Shown piece by piece: positions 35,498 to 44,995 of a stretch of 64,000 bases of DNA (position 1 is its first letter; each line of letters opens with the position of its first letter). Origin of the DNA: an uncultured Collinsella sp. (GTDB lineage Bacteria; Actinomycetota; Coriobacteriia; Coriobacteriales; Coriobacteriaceae). The notes beneath the pieces were generated by a model. That model was not told where the DNA came from. It did not search any database and saw only the letters and a list, made by a program, of their open reading frames with translations. The stretch lies in contig UQLB01000001.1 of the NCBI GenBank assembly GCA_900541725.1, forward strand, positions 82,834 to 146,833, given 5' to 3'. The position numbers and the translations under genes were made by a program.

Positions 35498-36496
35498 CTA
35501 TTCGCTCGAGCCGGAATCGGTCGTCTCGGACGTGTCGGAACCGTCATCCGAGCTCTCGTCCTTCGTCTTGGTCGCAGCATCGCGCGACGTTCCCTGCGGC
35601 GTGCTGTTGGCCGTGTTCACGTCCTCATCCGACGCCGACTGTTCGTCGGTCAGCGAGGTGATGACCAGCACTTCCTCGTTGTTCTCGGCCGTCGTCTGGG
35701 CGCGTACCACAATGGTGTAGTACACGTCGTTTGCCGATTTCTCAACCGACGAGACGGTGCCAAGCGGAAGGCCCTTGGGGAACACGCCGCCAATGCCCGA
35801 GGTCACGATGATGTCGCCAACCTTAACGTCGGAGTCGACGCTCACGTACTCAAGACGCAGCGTGCCGTCAGCCTGACCCTGCAGCATGCCCTGAGCGCGC
35901 GTATCCTGCACCATGGCGGACACGCCCGAGTTCTCATCGCCAATCAGGCGCACGGTGGACGTCTTGGCCGAGACCTCGATAATCTGGCCTATGACACCGG
36001 CAGAACTCGTCACGGGCATGTTGATGGTAAGCCCGTCGGCAGAACCCTTATCGATGGTGACGGTCGAGGTCCAGGCATCGCCCGAAGCGCCGACGATACG
36101 AGCTGCAGTGGACTTGAGGTTGTAGGTCGACTGCAGACCGACCAGACCCTCCAGTCGCTCGGCGGTCTTTTGAGCCTCGGAGAGCTCGGCGACCTTAGAG
36201 GTCAGCTCCTCATTTTGCTTCTTGAGCTCGTCGAGCGTGTCCTGCGACGCCGTTAGGTTAGAGAACACGTTGCCAATCGCATTGAAGGGAGCCGCCACAG
36301 CCGAGCCCACAAAGCGCACCGGAGAGGTAATCGTCGTTACGCCCGAACGCACGGCATGAATCGGCCCTGCCTCGCCCTCGCGGATGTAAAACGTGAGCAG
36401 CAACACCGAAATCAGGCTGAAAACAATCAACGGGCGCATACCCGTTGATTGTCGCTTGGTATTCAGATTTGTGGAGAAACCCGAAGATCGTGCCAA
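35498..36496 (-). CDS. mreC: Rod-shape protein MreC
   Basis: Membrane-anchored periplasm-facing scaffold that activates PBP2. The 332 residues show a membrane helix (about 20-40), a coiled coil (DELKKQNEELTSKVAELSEAQ) and two beta domains with VGQIIEVSAKTSTVRLIGDENSGVSAMV. A Ser/Thr/Asp/Glu-rich disordered tail of about 50 residues follows. The start is a TTG at 36496 after AGGTGG. Confidence 0.92.
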   Translation of the reverse strand: MARSSGFSTNLNTKRQSTGMRPLIVFSLISVLLLTFYIREGEAGPIHAVRSGVTTITSPVRFVGSAVAAPFNAIGNVFSNLTASQDTLDELKKQNEELTSKVAELSEAQKTAERLEGLVGLQSTYNLKSTAARIVGASGDAWTSTVTIDKGSADGLTINMPVTSSAGVIGQIIEVSAKTSTVRLIGDENSGVSAMVQDTRAQGMLQGQADGTLRLEYVSVDSDVKVGDIIVTSGIGGVFPKGLPLGTVSSVEKSANDVYYTIVVRAQTTAENNEEVLVITSLTDEQSASDEDVNTANSTPQGTSRDAATKTKDESSDDGSDTSETTDSGSSE

Positions 36497-36517
36497 ATGG
36501 AATCCACCTTTTGGAAA

Positions 36518-37561
36518 TTAAGCATTGGTCTGGACGAAGCCGCCATCAAACGCATTGGCCTCGAGCACGCGGGCACAGCCGTTAACGACGTTATCGAGCG
36601 CCGTGGGGCTGACGTTGACCGAAACACCGGTCTCATCGCGCAGGCGCACGTCGAGACCGCGCAGCAGCGCGCCGCCACCAGTCAGCAAAATGCCGTAGTA
36701 CATAAGGTCCGAGGCAAGATCGGGCGGCGTGGCATCGAGGGCGTCCTTGACGGCCTTGGCCATCTCGTCGAGCGGCTTGTTGAGCGCGCGACGAATCTCC
36801 TCGCTCTCGATGCGCACGGTCTTGGGCAGACCGGTGATCACGTCGCGGCCGTTGACCTCGACGTCGAGCTCGTCCTTGAGCGGCACGGCGGAACCGACCT
36901 TGATCTTGATGTCCTCTGCCGTACGCTCGCCGATGGCAAGGTTGTAGGCATCGCGAACGTGCGTGAGGATGGCCTGATCGAACTCGTCGCCGGCAATACG
37001 GATGGACTGCGAGACGACGATGCCGCCCATAGCGATAACGGCAACCTCGGTGGTACCGCCACCGATGTCGATGACCATGGAGCCGGTGGGCTCCTCGACG
37101 GGCAGGTCGGCGCCGATAGCAGCAGCCATGGGCTCCTCGATCAGGTAGGCCTGGCGAGCGCCGGCCTGGATCGTGGCCTCAAAGACAGCGCGCTTCTCGA
37201 CCGACGTGACGCCGGAGGGAACGCAGACGACAACACGCGGACGCGGAGTCCACGGATAGCGCTTCTCGGACGCCTTGTCGATAAAGTAGCGAAGCATGGC
37301 CTCGGTAACGTCGAAGTCGGCGATGACGCCGTCCTTCAGGGGACGAACGGCCACAATGTTGCCGGGCGTACGGCCGAGCATGCGCTTTGCCTCGATACCG
37401 ACCGCCAGGATGCGCTCGTCGTTCTTGTCGATGGCGACGACGGAGGGCTCGCGGATGACGATGCCCTTGCCGCGCACGGAGACAAGCGTATTTGCGGTGC
37501 CGAGGTCGATGGCAAGATCGCCCGCATAGCTACCGAAGAACATATCCATCAAAGAAAACAA
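36518..37561 (-). CDS. mreB: Actin-like shape protein MreB
   Basis: Forms membrane-associated filaments that orient side-wall synthesis. The 347 residues carry phosphate-binding DLGTANTLV, the VCVPSGVTSVEKRAV block, MVIDIGGGTTEVAVI and LTGGGALLRGL. The start is a TTG at 37561, five bases after AGGAG. First gene of mreB-mreC-mreD-mrdA-rodA, a complete elongation operon. Confidence 0.95.
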   Translation of the reverse strand: MFSLMDMFFGSYAGDLAIDLGTANTLVSVRGKGIVIREPSVVAIDKNDERILAVGIEAKRMLGRTPGNIVAVRPLKDGVIADFDVTEAMLRYFIDKASEKRYPWTPRPRVVVCVPSGVTSVEKRAVFEATIQAGARQAYLIEEPMAAAIGADLPVEEPTGSMVIDIGGGTTEVAVIAMGGIVVSQSIRIAGDEFDQAILTHVRDAYNLAIGERTAEDIKIKVGSAVPLKDELDVEVNGRDVITGLPKTVRIESEEIRRALNKPLDEMAKAVKDALDATPPDLASDLMYYGILLTGGGALLRGLDVRLRDETGVSVNVSPTALDNVVNGCARVLEANAFDGGFVQTNA

Positions 37562-37621
37562 CGCAACTCCTGATGTGTTGGATGATTGCTGGAAAACTAC
37601 TAGCTCATCATACTAACGCAA

Positions 37622-37656
37622 GCCCGGCACCTCACTTGCGGTGAAGCGCCGGGCAA
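37622..37656 (-). terminator. Hairpin after the TPR protein gene
   Basis: GCCCGGC and GCCGGGC close a long imperfect stem with an inner TTCAC/GTGA part, about 20 bases past the stop of the TPR gene on the minus strand. The T tract is poor. Confidence 0.5.
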
Positions 37657-37676
37657 AGCTAAATCCCATAAGGTCA

Positions 37677-38981
37677 CTACTGGTTGTCAGCAGCCGAGAA
37701 ATCCATATCGAGCGAGGAAACGGCCCAGCCGATATGGTTGTCGGAGCGCACGAATTTGACGGTGTACTCCTGCTCGCCGCCCTTGGACAGCGAAGCCTTA
37801 ACCTTGGCGGTCGTCTCGGTCATGGACTGATCCATACCCTCGACGGACACGGTGGCACCCTGCGGAATCGAGGAGATGATCATCGACTTGGCGTCCTCGG
37901 ACAGGCTCGAGGCCAGGCAAGACTCGGCCTTTGCGGTGTCACCGTCGCCGGCAGCCTGGAACAGATCGGTAACGACAGACTCCTGAGACGGGAAGCCAAA
38001 GCCGCGCGTGTAGGCAACGCCCAGACCGCCCGCGGCGATCAAAATGAGCAGAAGCAGCACGATGAAGACTTTGAGGCCCGTGTGGCGATGGCGACGACGG
38101 ACCTTGGCCTGCTTACGATCCTGACGGTCCTGCTGGACCATCTCGGACTCGGACAGCGTAAAGAAGCCGGTGTCCGAGGGATCGGGCATAAACTGGCCGG
38201 TCGCGCCCGTAGGATCGAGCGGATCAACGGCAGGAGCGTCCATCGCGGGCGCCGGAGCCGTGGCCATAGCCGTCTGGGCAGACAGCGCGGCAAGCGAATC
38301 GTGCACGCGGGCAAGCTCATCGGCCTGCTCGGAGGTGAGCTGGTAGATGCCATCGGCAGTAGCGGCGTTAAAGGCGTCGAGTGCGTCGGAGGGGCGGCCG
38401 GCGGCAGAAAGCGCCTGACCCATGCCGGCGTTGAGCGCACGCGTGTCGTCGCGGGGACCGGCAAAGTCGATAGCCGTGCGGTAGGTCTCCACGGCATCCG
38501 CCGGACGGCCAAGCTTAATGAAGCAACGACCGAGCTCGCCGAGTGCGGCGGCAGGAGCCGGATTGGCGCCGTCGATGGCGGCCTGACGAAAGGCAGTACC
38601 CGCGTTGGCATAGTCGCCCGACTGGAACAGCGCATTGCCCAGGCCCAGATAGGCCTTGAACGGCGTGGCATAGGAAGCATCCTGCGTAGCAGCAGAGAAC
38701 GCCTGGGCGGCCGTCGTGTAGTCGCCCACGGCGGCGAGTGCCTTGCCGCGGTTGGTGAGCAGCGCGCCGCGCTTGCCGTAGGTGCCGTCATTGAGGGCAG
38801 CGGCGTAGGCCTCGGCGGCCTCGGCATACATGCCCAGGTGCATCAAGGCGTTACCACGAAGGTGATCGGCCTCGCCCATAATCTCATCGGGAGTTTTTGC
38901 CGCCCCAAGCATCTGGGCTGCAGCGGAAAAATCACCCGCGCGGTAAGCGGCGCGGCCCTGTTGGATCAGCTGGCTATTCAA
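37677..38981 (-). CDS. TPR-repeat protein with one membrane helix
   Basis: A 434-residue protein. Residues 1-240 form about six tetratricopeptide-like repeats (GRAAYRAGDFSAAAQ, NALFQSGDYANAGTAF, ELGRCFIKLGRPADAVETY). A basic stretch RRRHRHTG precedes a single membrane helix (about 315-335). An outside domain of about 100 residues follows, with a DUF4878-like look (ESVVTDLFQAAGDGDTAKAESCLAS). TTG at 38981 follows AAAGGGG. A protein-interaction scaffold is likely; the exact role is unknown. Confidence 0.75.
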   Translation of the reverse strand: MNSQLIQQGRAAYRAGDFSAAAQMLGAAKTPDEIMGEADHLRGNALMHLGMYAEAAEAYAAALNDGTYGKRGALLTNRGKALAAVGDYTTAAQAFSAATQDASYATPFKAYLGLGNALFQSGDYANAGTAFRQAAIDGANPAPAAALGELGRCFIKLGRPADAVETYRTAIDFAGPRDDTRALNAGMGQALSAAGRPSDALDAFNAATADGIYQLTSEQADELARVHDSLAALSAQTAMATAPAPAMDAPAVDPLDPTGATGQFMPDPSDTGFFTLSESEMVQQDRQDRKQAKVRRRHRHTGLKVFIVLLLLILIAAGGLGVAYTRGFGFPSQESVVTDLFQAAGDGDTAKAESCLASSLSEDAKSMIISSIPQGATVSVEGMDQSMTETTAKVKASLSKGGEQEYTVKFVRSDNHIGWAVSSLDMDFSAADNQ

Positions 38982-38992
38982 GGAAGTCCCCT

Positions 38993-39535
38993 TTACTCGT
39001 GAACGATCTCGACATGGACGATCTCGTCGCCGGCACGCAGCTGTGAAATCACATCGAGACCCTCGACCGTGGTACCAAAGACGGTGTAACCGGAATCGAG
39101 GTTATGCTGGGCACCCAGGCAGAAGTAGAACTGCGAACCCGCGGAATCGGGGTCCATGGAGCGCGCCATGGCAAGGGCACCATCGACATGGCGGTTGCGC
39201 GGATTGGTGGCAAACTCGCCCTTGATGCAGTAGCCGGGACCACCGGTACCGGGCATGCCGTCAGGGCCCTCAAGACCGGCAGCGACGTCGGCGCCGGACA
39301 TATCGCGGGTATTGGGGTCGCCGCCCTGAATGACAAAGCCGGGCACATAGCGATGGAACTTAAGGCCATCATAGAAACCCATCGTGGAAAGCTCGCAGAA
39401 GTTCGCGACATGAATGGGAGCGCCCTCACCGTCAAACTTGACCTTGATGGTACCCTTCGACGTCTCGATAACGGCGCACTCGTCGCCGGCAAGCTGATAC
39501 TCGGGCGTGTAGAGCTCTTTCTTAAAACCAAACAT
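38993..39535 (-). CDS. Cyclophilin-type peptidyl-prolyl isomerase
   Basis: Speeds proline isomerisation in folding proteins. The 180 residues contain the cyclophilin core: FHRYVPGFVIQGGDP, the catalytic Arg in FHR, GALAMAR and SQFYFCLG. There is no signal peptide or lipobox, so it is cytoplasmic. ATG at 39535 follows AAGGAA. It is 11 bases upstream of the TPR gene and probably cotranscribed. Confidence 0.92.
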   Translation of the reverse strand: MFGFKKELYTPEYQLAGDECAVIETSKGTIKVKFDGEGAPIHVANFCELSTMGFYDGLKFHRYVPGFVIQGGDPNTRDMSGADVAAGLEGPDGMPGTGGPGYCIKGEFATNPRNRHVDGALAMARSMDPDSAGSQFYFCLGAQHNLDSGYTVFGTTVEGLDVISQLRAGDEIVHVEIVHE

Positions 39536-39642
39536 GTGGTTCCTTCCTCGTGCGTTTAAAGCATATTTGTACGAATTGTAGCAATAAGCATGCGCTTACA
39601 TCAATTGCGCACGTAGGTTATGCCGACTATGGCGAACTAATT

Positions 39643-40785
39643 TTAGGAACGCTGCTGCGGCTTCCAGGAGCCCACATTGGCGTCGTACTGGTTCAGCGCG
39701 CTGTTGCCGCCCTGCGCGATGGGCGCCAGGATCTCGCTTTGGTGGGAACTCATCGACTCACCATCGGGAATGGCCAGCGAGATATCCCAGCTCTGGCAGA
39801 TCACGTCGACACGTTCGTACATCCACTCGGCAAGCTGCTTTAAGTGGGCGATGTCGTCCGCATAGACCGTATCGTCCTGATACTTAAGGTTGTTGAGCTC
39901 ATCTTGCGTCTTTTTGATCTGGTCGCGCAGGGCGTAGGCACTCTGCGACAGCTCCTGACGGGTGGACAGCGGCGTTCGGAGATAACCGTTGTTAAAGGAA
40001 TCGATGACCTCGCCAATCTGGTCCTCGTCACCGTAGGACACGATGGTCTGATACAGACCGTCGAGCCTGGTATAGAGCTGATCATCGGTCAGCACGGTTT
40101 CTTCCTGGACCACCTCGGCAGAATCGTCTTGCTTGGTATCGTCCTCAGTCGCCTCGCCCTTTTGGCGCGTGGGGAAGGTCGTCTGCGCAGCCTGACCAAA
40201 CTGGTCGTAGAAGGCAGGCATGACACCCATGGGATCGGCCGTCACGAACCAATAGGCACCGCCGCAAACGACGGCAAGGACCGCGATGACGATGAGCGGC
40301 TTGGGGATATGACGCTTGTGCTTGTGATAGGCGTCCTCGTCGGGATGCACCTTGCGCTTGGGTTTTTGAGCATCGTCATGCAGGGAAACGGGCGTGGGAA
40401 TATCGACCTTGGGGATACCGAAATCCTTATCGAAGGCCGGCAGCACGCAGGTCTCGTTAGGATCGGCGGCATCCGAAAGCACCGCAGCGGCAGAGGCCGG
40501 CGCATGAGGCACCTCGGTATCGATCTGCTCTTGCGTTAGGCGCGGAAAGCCCGCCGTGCGGCCCGCTGCCAGGTCGGATGCGGCCGCGTCCTCGGAGAGG
40601 ATACCCGGAGCAGGGCGCCCGCATTTTGGGCACGTGCGATCATGCGGAGAAAGACGGGCACCGCAGCCCTCACAGAACACGAACTCGGTGTGCTCGGGAC
40701 CATCGCCCGGACCCACATAGGCGTTGCAGTAGGGGCAGAACGAGGCGCCGTCCTCGATAGTCTTAAGGCAATGCGGGCAGATCAC
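39643..40785 (-). CDS. Zinc-ribbon protein with one membrane helix
   Basis: A 380-residue protein. Two zinc ribbons open it: CPHCLKTIEDGASFCPYC and CEGCGARLSPHDRTCPKC, each with two CxxC knuckles. A low-complexity linker, one membrane helix (about 165-185) and an outer helical domain with coiled-coil character (LRDQIKKTQDELNNLKYQ) follow. GTG at 40785, five bases after GAGG, gives MICPHC; a TTG ten codons upstream lacks a site. Function unknown. Confidence 0.7.
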   Translation of the reverse strand: MICPHCLKTIEDGASFCPYCNAYVGPGDGPEHTEFVFCEGCGARLSPHDRTCPKCGRPAPGILSEDAAASDLAAGRTAGFPRLTQEQIDTEVPHAPASAAAVLSDAADPNETCVLPAFDKDFGIPKVDIPTPVSLHDDAQKPKRKVHPDEDAYHKHKRHIPKPLIVIAVLAVVCGGAYWFVTADPMGVMPAFYDQFGQAAQTTFPTRQKGEATEDDTKQDDSAEVVQEETVLTDDQLYTRLDGLYQTIVSYGDEDQIGEVIDSFNNGYLRTPLSTRQELSQSAYALRDQIKKTQDELNNLKYQDDTVYADDIAHLKQLAEWMYERVDVICQSWDISLAIPDGESMSSHQSEILAPIAQGGNSALNQYDANVGSWKPQQRS

Positions 40786-40888
40786 GGCATCCTCTTTTCG
40801 AAGCAATTCAAACAATCGAGGTTAGAGCATAACATCGCCACGGCCCCACAGGAACAAGGCACCAATTCAACATCGCCAGGGCGCGTAG

Positions 40889-43612
40889 CTACTTCTTCTT
40901 TTTGCTTGGCATCGAGACTTTGATGCCTTGGGCGGACTTCGTCACGCGGGAGCGCTTGGCTCCGGCACTCCTCTTTTTCTTGGGCTGGGCCTGGGCCACG
41001 CCCTCGAGCGCGCGGGCCTCGGCCTCGCGAACGGTGCGATCTTCGCGGCGCTGCGCCATGTCGGCGGCGAAGCGCTTGGCAAAACGCTCGGCCGTCGAAC
41101 CCGTCGAGCTCACCTTGCCGCCACCGCGACCCAGGCGGACGCGCACACCGCGGCCAAAACCAGTTGCGGCATGACGACGACGCGGCTTGAGCGAATCCAT
41201 CATCGTGGCGAGCTTAAAGAACACCGAGCAGGTAAAGACCACGATGACAGCCAAGATAACCATCTGGCCCATCGACAGGTTGGCAATAGACAGCAGCTCC
41301 GGGAATCCGATAACGCCCACCAAGATGCCGGCGACTACAAACACAAAGAGCACCACTCGTAAGGGTGTGAGCGGCTGCGAGATGCGCCAGATCAGACTGA
41401 CGCTCGCCGCGCACGACGTAAGCAGGCACATCGTAGACAGCGTGAGCTGGCTAAAGCCAAACACGCGCGCCACAAAGATATCGAGCGCCGCAGCCAAAAT
41501 GACCGCAATCGACGCCGGCAGTGCACGCTTGAGTACGTTGGTCAAAAACGCACCCTTCACGCGAGCATTGTTGGGCTCAAGGCCCAACACAAAGCCCGGC
41601 GCGCCGATGCAAAAGAAGTTGATGAGCGTCATCTGGATGGGCTCGAAGGGGTACGGCGGCAGCGCGATACACAGCGCCGCCAGGCCCATCGAGAACAGCG
41701 TCTTGGTCAGGAACAGTGAGGCCGAACGCTGCAGGTTGTTGATGGAGCGACGGCCCTCGGCCACCACGGCGGGCATAGAGGCAAAGTCGTTGTCGACGAG
41801 TACGATCTCGGCCACGTTGCGCGCGGCATCGGAGCCAGCCGCCATGGCGACGGAGCAGTCGGCCTCCTTGAGCGCCAGCACGTCGTTGACGCCGTCGCCC
41901 GTCATGGCCACGGTGTGCTCGCGGCGCTTGAGCGCCTGCACGAGCTCGCGCTTCTGCTGCGGGGTCACACGACCAAAGACATGGTAGCGGTCCACTGCGG
42001 CATCGAGCTTGGCCGGCGTATCGAGCGTCGTGGCGTCCACATAAGCGTCCGCCCCCGGCACGCCCACCACGCGCGCGATCGACGACACCGTACGCGGGTC
42101 GTCGCCACTGATCACGTTGAGGGTCACGCCCTGCTCGTTAAAGTAGCCGATGGTTTCGGCCGCCGAAGTACGGATCTCGTCGCGGATGGTCACAAAGCCC
42201 ACGGGCTCGGCCTCGCCCACCATATCGCCATCGGGCGAAAAGCCGTCCACGCGCGCTACCACGAGCACGCGGCAGGTATCGGCAAGCTCGGCGACACGGT
42301 TCTCGACCTGCGAAAACACACGATCGGAGAGCACAAACTGCGCCGCACCCATCACATAGGAGCCCTGCGCAAACGACGCGCCGCTCCACTTTTTGGAGGA
42401 CGAGAACGGAATGACCGACAGCGGCTCAGACACCTCGACCGGGCGATCGGCGTAATAGTTGAGCAGCGCCTGGCAGGTCTCGTTGGCATCGGCCGAAGTC
42501 GCACGCGCGACGTTAGCCAGCGCAAAATCGAGCACCGTGGTATCGACGGGAACGGCCGCCTCGTCCGAGCCGGCGTCTAGGCTCACGCCCTCAACCGGCA
42601 GCGGATACGTGCCCTCGACCTCCATGCGGCCCGACGTGATGGTGCCCGTCTTGTCCAGGCACAGTACATCGACGCGAGCGAGCGTCTCGATGCAGTAGAG
42701 CTGCTGCGCCAGCACCTTGCGGCGGGCCAGGCGCACCGTGGCGATGGCAAGCACCGACGAGGTCAGCAGCACCAGGCCCTGCGGGATCATGCCCAGCAGG
42801 GCGCCCACCGTGGACAGCAGCGCCGACGAAGGCACATGACCAGCCAACAGCTCGGAGAAGCACCACGAAAGCGCGCTATCGCCCGGGGTTCCCGCGGCAT
42901 CCCACAGCTCGCTCACACTCGAGGCAAACAACGCCAAACCGAGCGGGATCATGATGATGCTCGCAAAGCGCACGATGGCGTTAAGCGCGTTCATGATCTC
43001 GGAATTGACCTTTTTGACGTACTTGGCCTCGTTATTAATTTTGGCCACGTAGTTGTCGGCGCCGACATGGATCACGCGGGCGCGCAGCAGGCCCGAGTCG
43101 ATAAAGCTGCCGCTCATGAGCTCGGAACCGGGCTGCTTCTTAATAAGGTCGCTCTCGCCCGTCAGCAGGCTCTCGTTCACGAGCGCCTCGCCCGATACCA
43201 CCACGGCGTCGGCCGGAATCTGGTCGCCGCGCCCCAGGCGGATGATGTCGTCGAGCACGATCTGGTCCAGGTCGAGCTCCACCTCGGCGCCGTCGCGCAC
43301 CGCGATGGCCTTCTTGGAGGTCAGCAGTGTGAGCTTATCGACCATCTTCTTGGAACGCATGGACTGGATGACGCCAATAGCGGTATTAAGGAACACCACG
43401 AACAGGAACGTCAGATTCTTAAACGAACCGGTCAAAATGACCAGGAACGCCAAGATCACGTTGATCAAATTGAACAACGTGCAGAGGTTCTCGATGATGA
43501 GCTCTTTGACCGACTTGGTCTTGAGCTCCATGTTGCGGTTGATCTTACCGGCGGCGATGCGCTCCTCGACCTCGGCGGTCGAGAGTCCACGCTCGATATC
43601 CGTTGCTGCCAT
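40889..43612 (-). CDS. P-type cation-transporting ATPase
   Basis: An HAD-family membrane ATPase, close in layout to Ca2+ or Mg2+ pumps, 907 residues. It shows the actuator motif LLTGESD, the phosphorylated Asp in LDKTGTITSG, MTGDGVNDVLALKEADCSVAM and about ten membrane helices. The metal-site helix lacks the PEGL or CPC motifs of well-known pumps, so the substrate is uncertain. The last 90 residues are an unusual Arg/Lys/Ala-rich cytoplasmic tail ending in KKKK. ATG at 43612 is preferred over a GTG five codons earlier. Confidence 0.88.
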   Translation of the reverse strand: MAATDIERGLSTAEVEERIAAGKINRNMELKTKSVKELIIENLCTLFNLINVILAFLVILTGSFKNLTFLFVVFLNTAIGVIQSMRSKKMVDKLTLLTSKKAIAVRDGAEVELDLDQIVLDDIIRLGRGDQIPADAVVVSGEALVNESLLTGESDLIKKQPGSELMSGSFIDSGLLRARVIHVGADNYVAKINNEAKYVKKVNSEIMNALNAIVRFASIIMIPLGLALFASSVSELWDAAGTPGDSALSWCFSELLAGHVPSSALLSTVGALLGMIPQGLVLLTSSVLAIATVRLARRKVLAQQLYCIETLARVDVLCLDKTGTITSGRMEVEGTYPLPVEGVSLDAGSDEAAVPVDTTVLDFALANVARATSADANETCQALLNYYADRPVEVSEPLSVIPFSSSKKWSGASFAQGSYVMGAAQFVLSDRVFSQVENRVAELADTCRVLVVARVDGFSPDGDMVGEAEPVGFVTIRDEIRTSAAETIGYFNEQGVTLNVISGDDPRTVSSIARVVGVPGADAYVDATTLDTPAKLDAAVDRYHVFGRVTPQQKRELVQALKRREHTVAMTGDGVNDVLALKEADCSVAMAAGSDAARNVAEIVLVDNDFASMPAVVAEGRRSINNLQRSASLFLTKTLFSMGLAALCIALPPYPFEPIQMTLINFFCIGAPGFVLGLEPNNARVKGAFLTNVLKRALPASIAVILAAALDIFVARVFGFSQLTLSTMCLLTSCAASVSLIWRISQPLTPLRVVLFVFVVAGILVGVIGFPELLSIANLSMGQMVILAVIVVFTCSVFFKLATMMDSLKPRRRHAATGFGRGVRVRLGRGGGKVSSTGSTAERFAKRFAADMAQRREDRTVREAEARALEGVAQAQPKKKRSAGAKRSRVTKSAQGIKVSMPSKKKK

Positions 43613-43641
43613 ACCACGTCCCATCACGTCGCGTCGGTATA

Positions 43642-43677
43642 AGAAAAACCGCCCGGACCATGCGAGGTTCGGACGGT
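43642..43677 (-). terminator. Terminator of tRNA-Arg(CCG)
   Basis: Minus-strand ACCGTCCGAACC pairs with GGTCCGGGCGGT at 11 of 12 positions (one wobble, one mismatch), then TTTTTC. It lies 12 bases after the tRNA 3' end. Confidence 0.78.
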
Positions 43678-43688
43678 CTTACGTTCGA

Positions 43689-43765
43689 TGGTGCCCCATG
43701 TTGGATTCGAACCAACGGCCTTCTGCTCCGGAGGCAGACGCTCTAATCCCCTGAGCTAATAGGGC
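43689..43765 (-). tRNA. tRNA-Arg (anticodon CCG)
   Basis: A complete cloverleaf: acceptor GCCCTAT with ATGGGGC, D stem GCTC/GAGC, anticodon loop CTCCGGA (anticodon CCG, reading CGG), T loop TTCGAAT, and an encoded CCA end. The CCA occupies 43689-43691. Confidence 0.95.
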
Positions 43766-43882
43766 CAACGAAAGGCATTATACCCAAGTGCACCTCGGGC
43801 TATCAAAATAAAAGAAAAAGCTTTGCAATTCCGAGGAAGACGCGGCGCAACGGCCCACTTTAGAAGGCAAAAGCGAGTCAGA

Positions 43883-43888
43883 TAGTAT
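43883..43888 (+). promoter_or_regulatory. -10 box of the aromatic operon
   Basis: TAGTAT lies eight bases before the ATG of the small leader frame, with a weak TTTAGA 18 bases upstream. It is the best promoter candidate between the tRNA and aroF. Confidence 0.45.
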
Positions 43889-43896
43889 AAACTCTC

Positions 43897-43959
43897 ATGC
43901 ACCATATATACACGGCTCGCGATGCGGGCCGTTTTTGCAAGGGTTATCCATCGAGGTGA
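43897..43959 (+). CDS. Possible leader peptide of the aromatic operon
   Basis: A 20-codon frame, MHHIYTARDAGRFCKGYPSR, that ends within the aroF ribosome site. It contains Tyr codons on both sides of, and a Phe codon at the end of, a terminator-like hairpin (43912-43936). It has no Shine-Dalgarno site but starts where transcription would, so it could be read as a leaderless message. Aromatic codons in front of a terminator are typical of attenuation; the number is low, so this stays tentative. Confidence 0.3.
   Translation: MHHIYTARDAGRFCKGYPSR
43912..43936 (+). terminator. Attenuator-like hairpin before aroF
   Basis: ACGGCTCGC, GAT, GCGGGCCGT forms a nine-pair stem with one wobble, followed by TTTT. 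It stands 34 bases before the aroF start and would stop transcription before the operon unless disrupted. Confidence 0.55.
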
Positions 43960-43969
43960 GAGGCACACC

Positions 43970-44992
43970 ATGATTGCAATTCTAAAGCAAAGTGCCAGCG
44001 ACGAGGCCGTCGGCCATATCGTCAGCTGGATTGAGAAAAAGGGCCTGAAGACCGATGTCTCGCGCGGCGAGAACGAGACGATCATCGGCCTGGTGGGCGA
44101 TACGACCAAGATCGACCCGTTCCTGCTCGAGTCCATGGATGTCGTCGAGCGCGTGCAGCGCGTCTCCGAGCCGTTCAAGCGCGCCAACCGCAAGTTCCAC
44201 CCCGAGGACTCCGTCATCGACTGCGGTCACGGCGTCAAGATCGGCGGCGACCAGTTCCAGGTCATCGCCGGTCCCTGCTCCGTCGAGGGCGAGAACCTCA
44301 TCCGCATCGCCCGCCGCGTGAAGGTCGCCGGTGCCACGATGCTGCGCGGCGGTGCCTACAAGCCCCGCACCTCCCCCTACGCCTACCAGGGCATGGGCCC
44401 CGCCGGCCTCGACCTGCTGTGCGAGGCGTCTGCCGAGCTCGACATGCCGATCGTCACCGAGATCATGGACCCACGCGACGTGCAGGTCTTCTTGGACAAG
44501 AAGATTGACGTCATGCAGATCGGCGCCCGCAACGCCCAGAACTTCCCCCTGCTCAAGGAGGTCGGCAAGACCCAGACCCCGATTCTGCTCAAGCGCGGCA
44601 TGTCCGGCACGATCGACGAGCTGCTTATGGCAGCCGAGTACATCATGAGCGAGGGCAACGACAACGTCATCCTGTGCGAGCGCGGTATCCGCACCTTCGA
44701 GACCCGCACCCGCAATACCTTCGACCTCAACGCCGTGCCGGTGCTGCACCACCTGTCGCACCTGCCCGTCGTCGCCGACCCCAGCCACGCCACCGGCTAC
44801 ACCCGCTACGTTGAGCCCATGGCGCTCGCCGCGACCGCCTGCGGTGCCAACGGCCTGGAGATCGAGGTCCACGACGAGCCGAGCCGCGCCTGGTCCGACG
44901 GTGCCCAGGCCCTCACCCCCGATCAGTTCGACGACACCATGCGCCGCATCCGAGCCATCCGCGAGGTCGTCTGCCAAGAGACTATGGAGTAG
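43970..44992 (+). CDS. aroF: 3-deoxy-7-phosphoheptulonate synthase (DAHP synthase)
   Basis: Condenses PEP with erythrose 4-phosphate, the first step to chorismate. The 340 residues have an N-terminal ferredoxin-like regulatory domain (1-70, as in Thermotoga DAHP synthase), then the barrel with VIAGPCSVE, LRGGAYKPRTSPYAYQG, ILLKRGM and VVADPSHATG. ATG at 43970 follows GAGGTGAGAGG; an upstream ATG lies inside the leader hairpin region. First gene of the eight-gene aromatic operon. The regulatory domain suggests feedback by Tyr or Phe. Confidence 0.95.
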   Translation: MIAILKQSASDEAVGHIVSWIEKKGLKTDVSRGENETIIGLVGDTTKIDPFLLESMDVVERVQRVSEPFKRANRKFHPEDSVIDCGHGVKIGGDQFQVIAGPCSVEGENLIRIARRVKVAGATMLRGGAYKPRTSPYAYQGMGPAGLDLLCEASAELDMPIVTEIMDPRDVQVFLDKKIDVMQIGARNAQNFPLLKEVGKTQTPILLKRGMSGTIDELLMAAEYIMSEGNDNVILCERGIRTFETRTRNTFDLNAVPVLHHLSHLPVVADPSHATGYTRYVEPMALAATACGANGLEIEVHDEPSRAWSDGAQALTPDQFDDTMRRIRAIREVVCQETME

Positions 44993-44995
44993 CCC

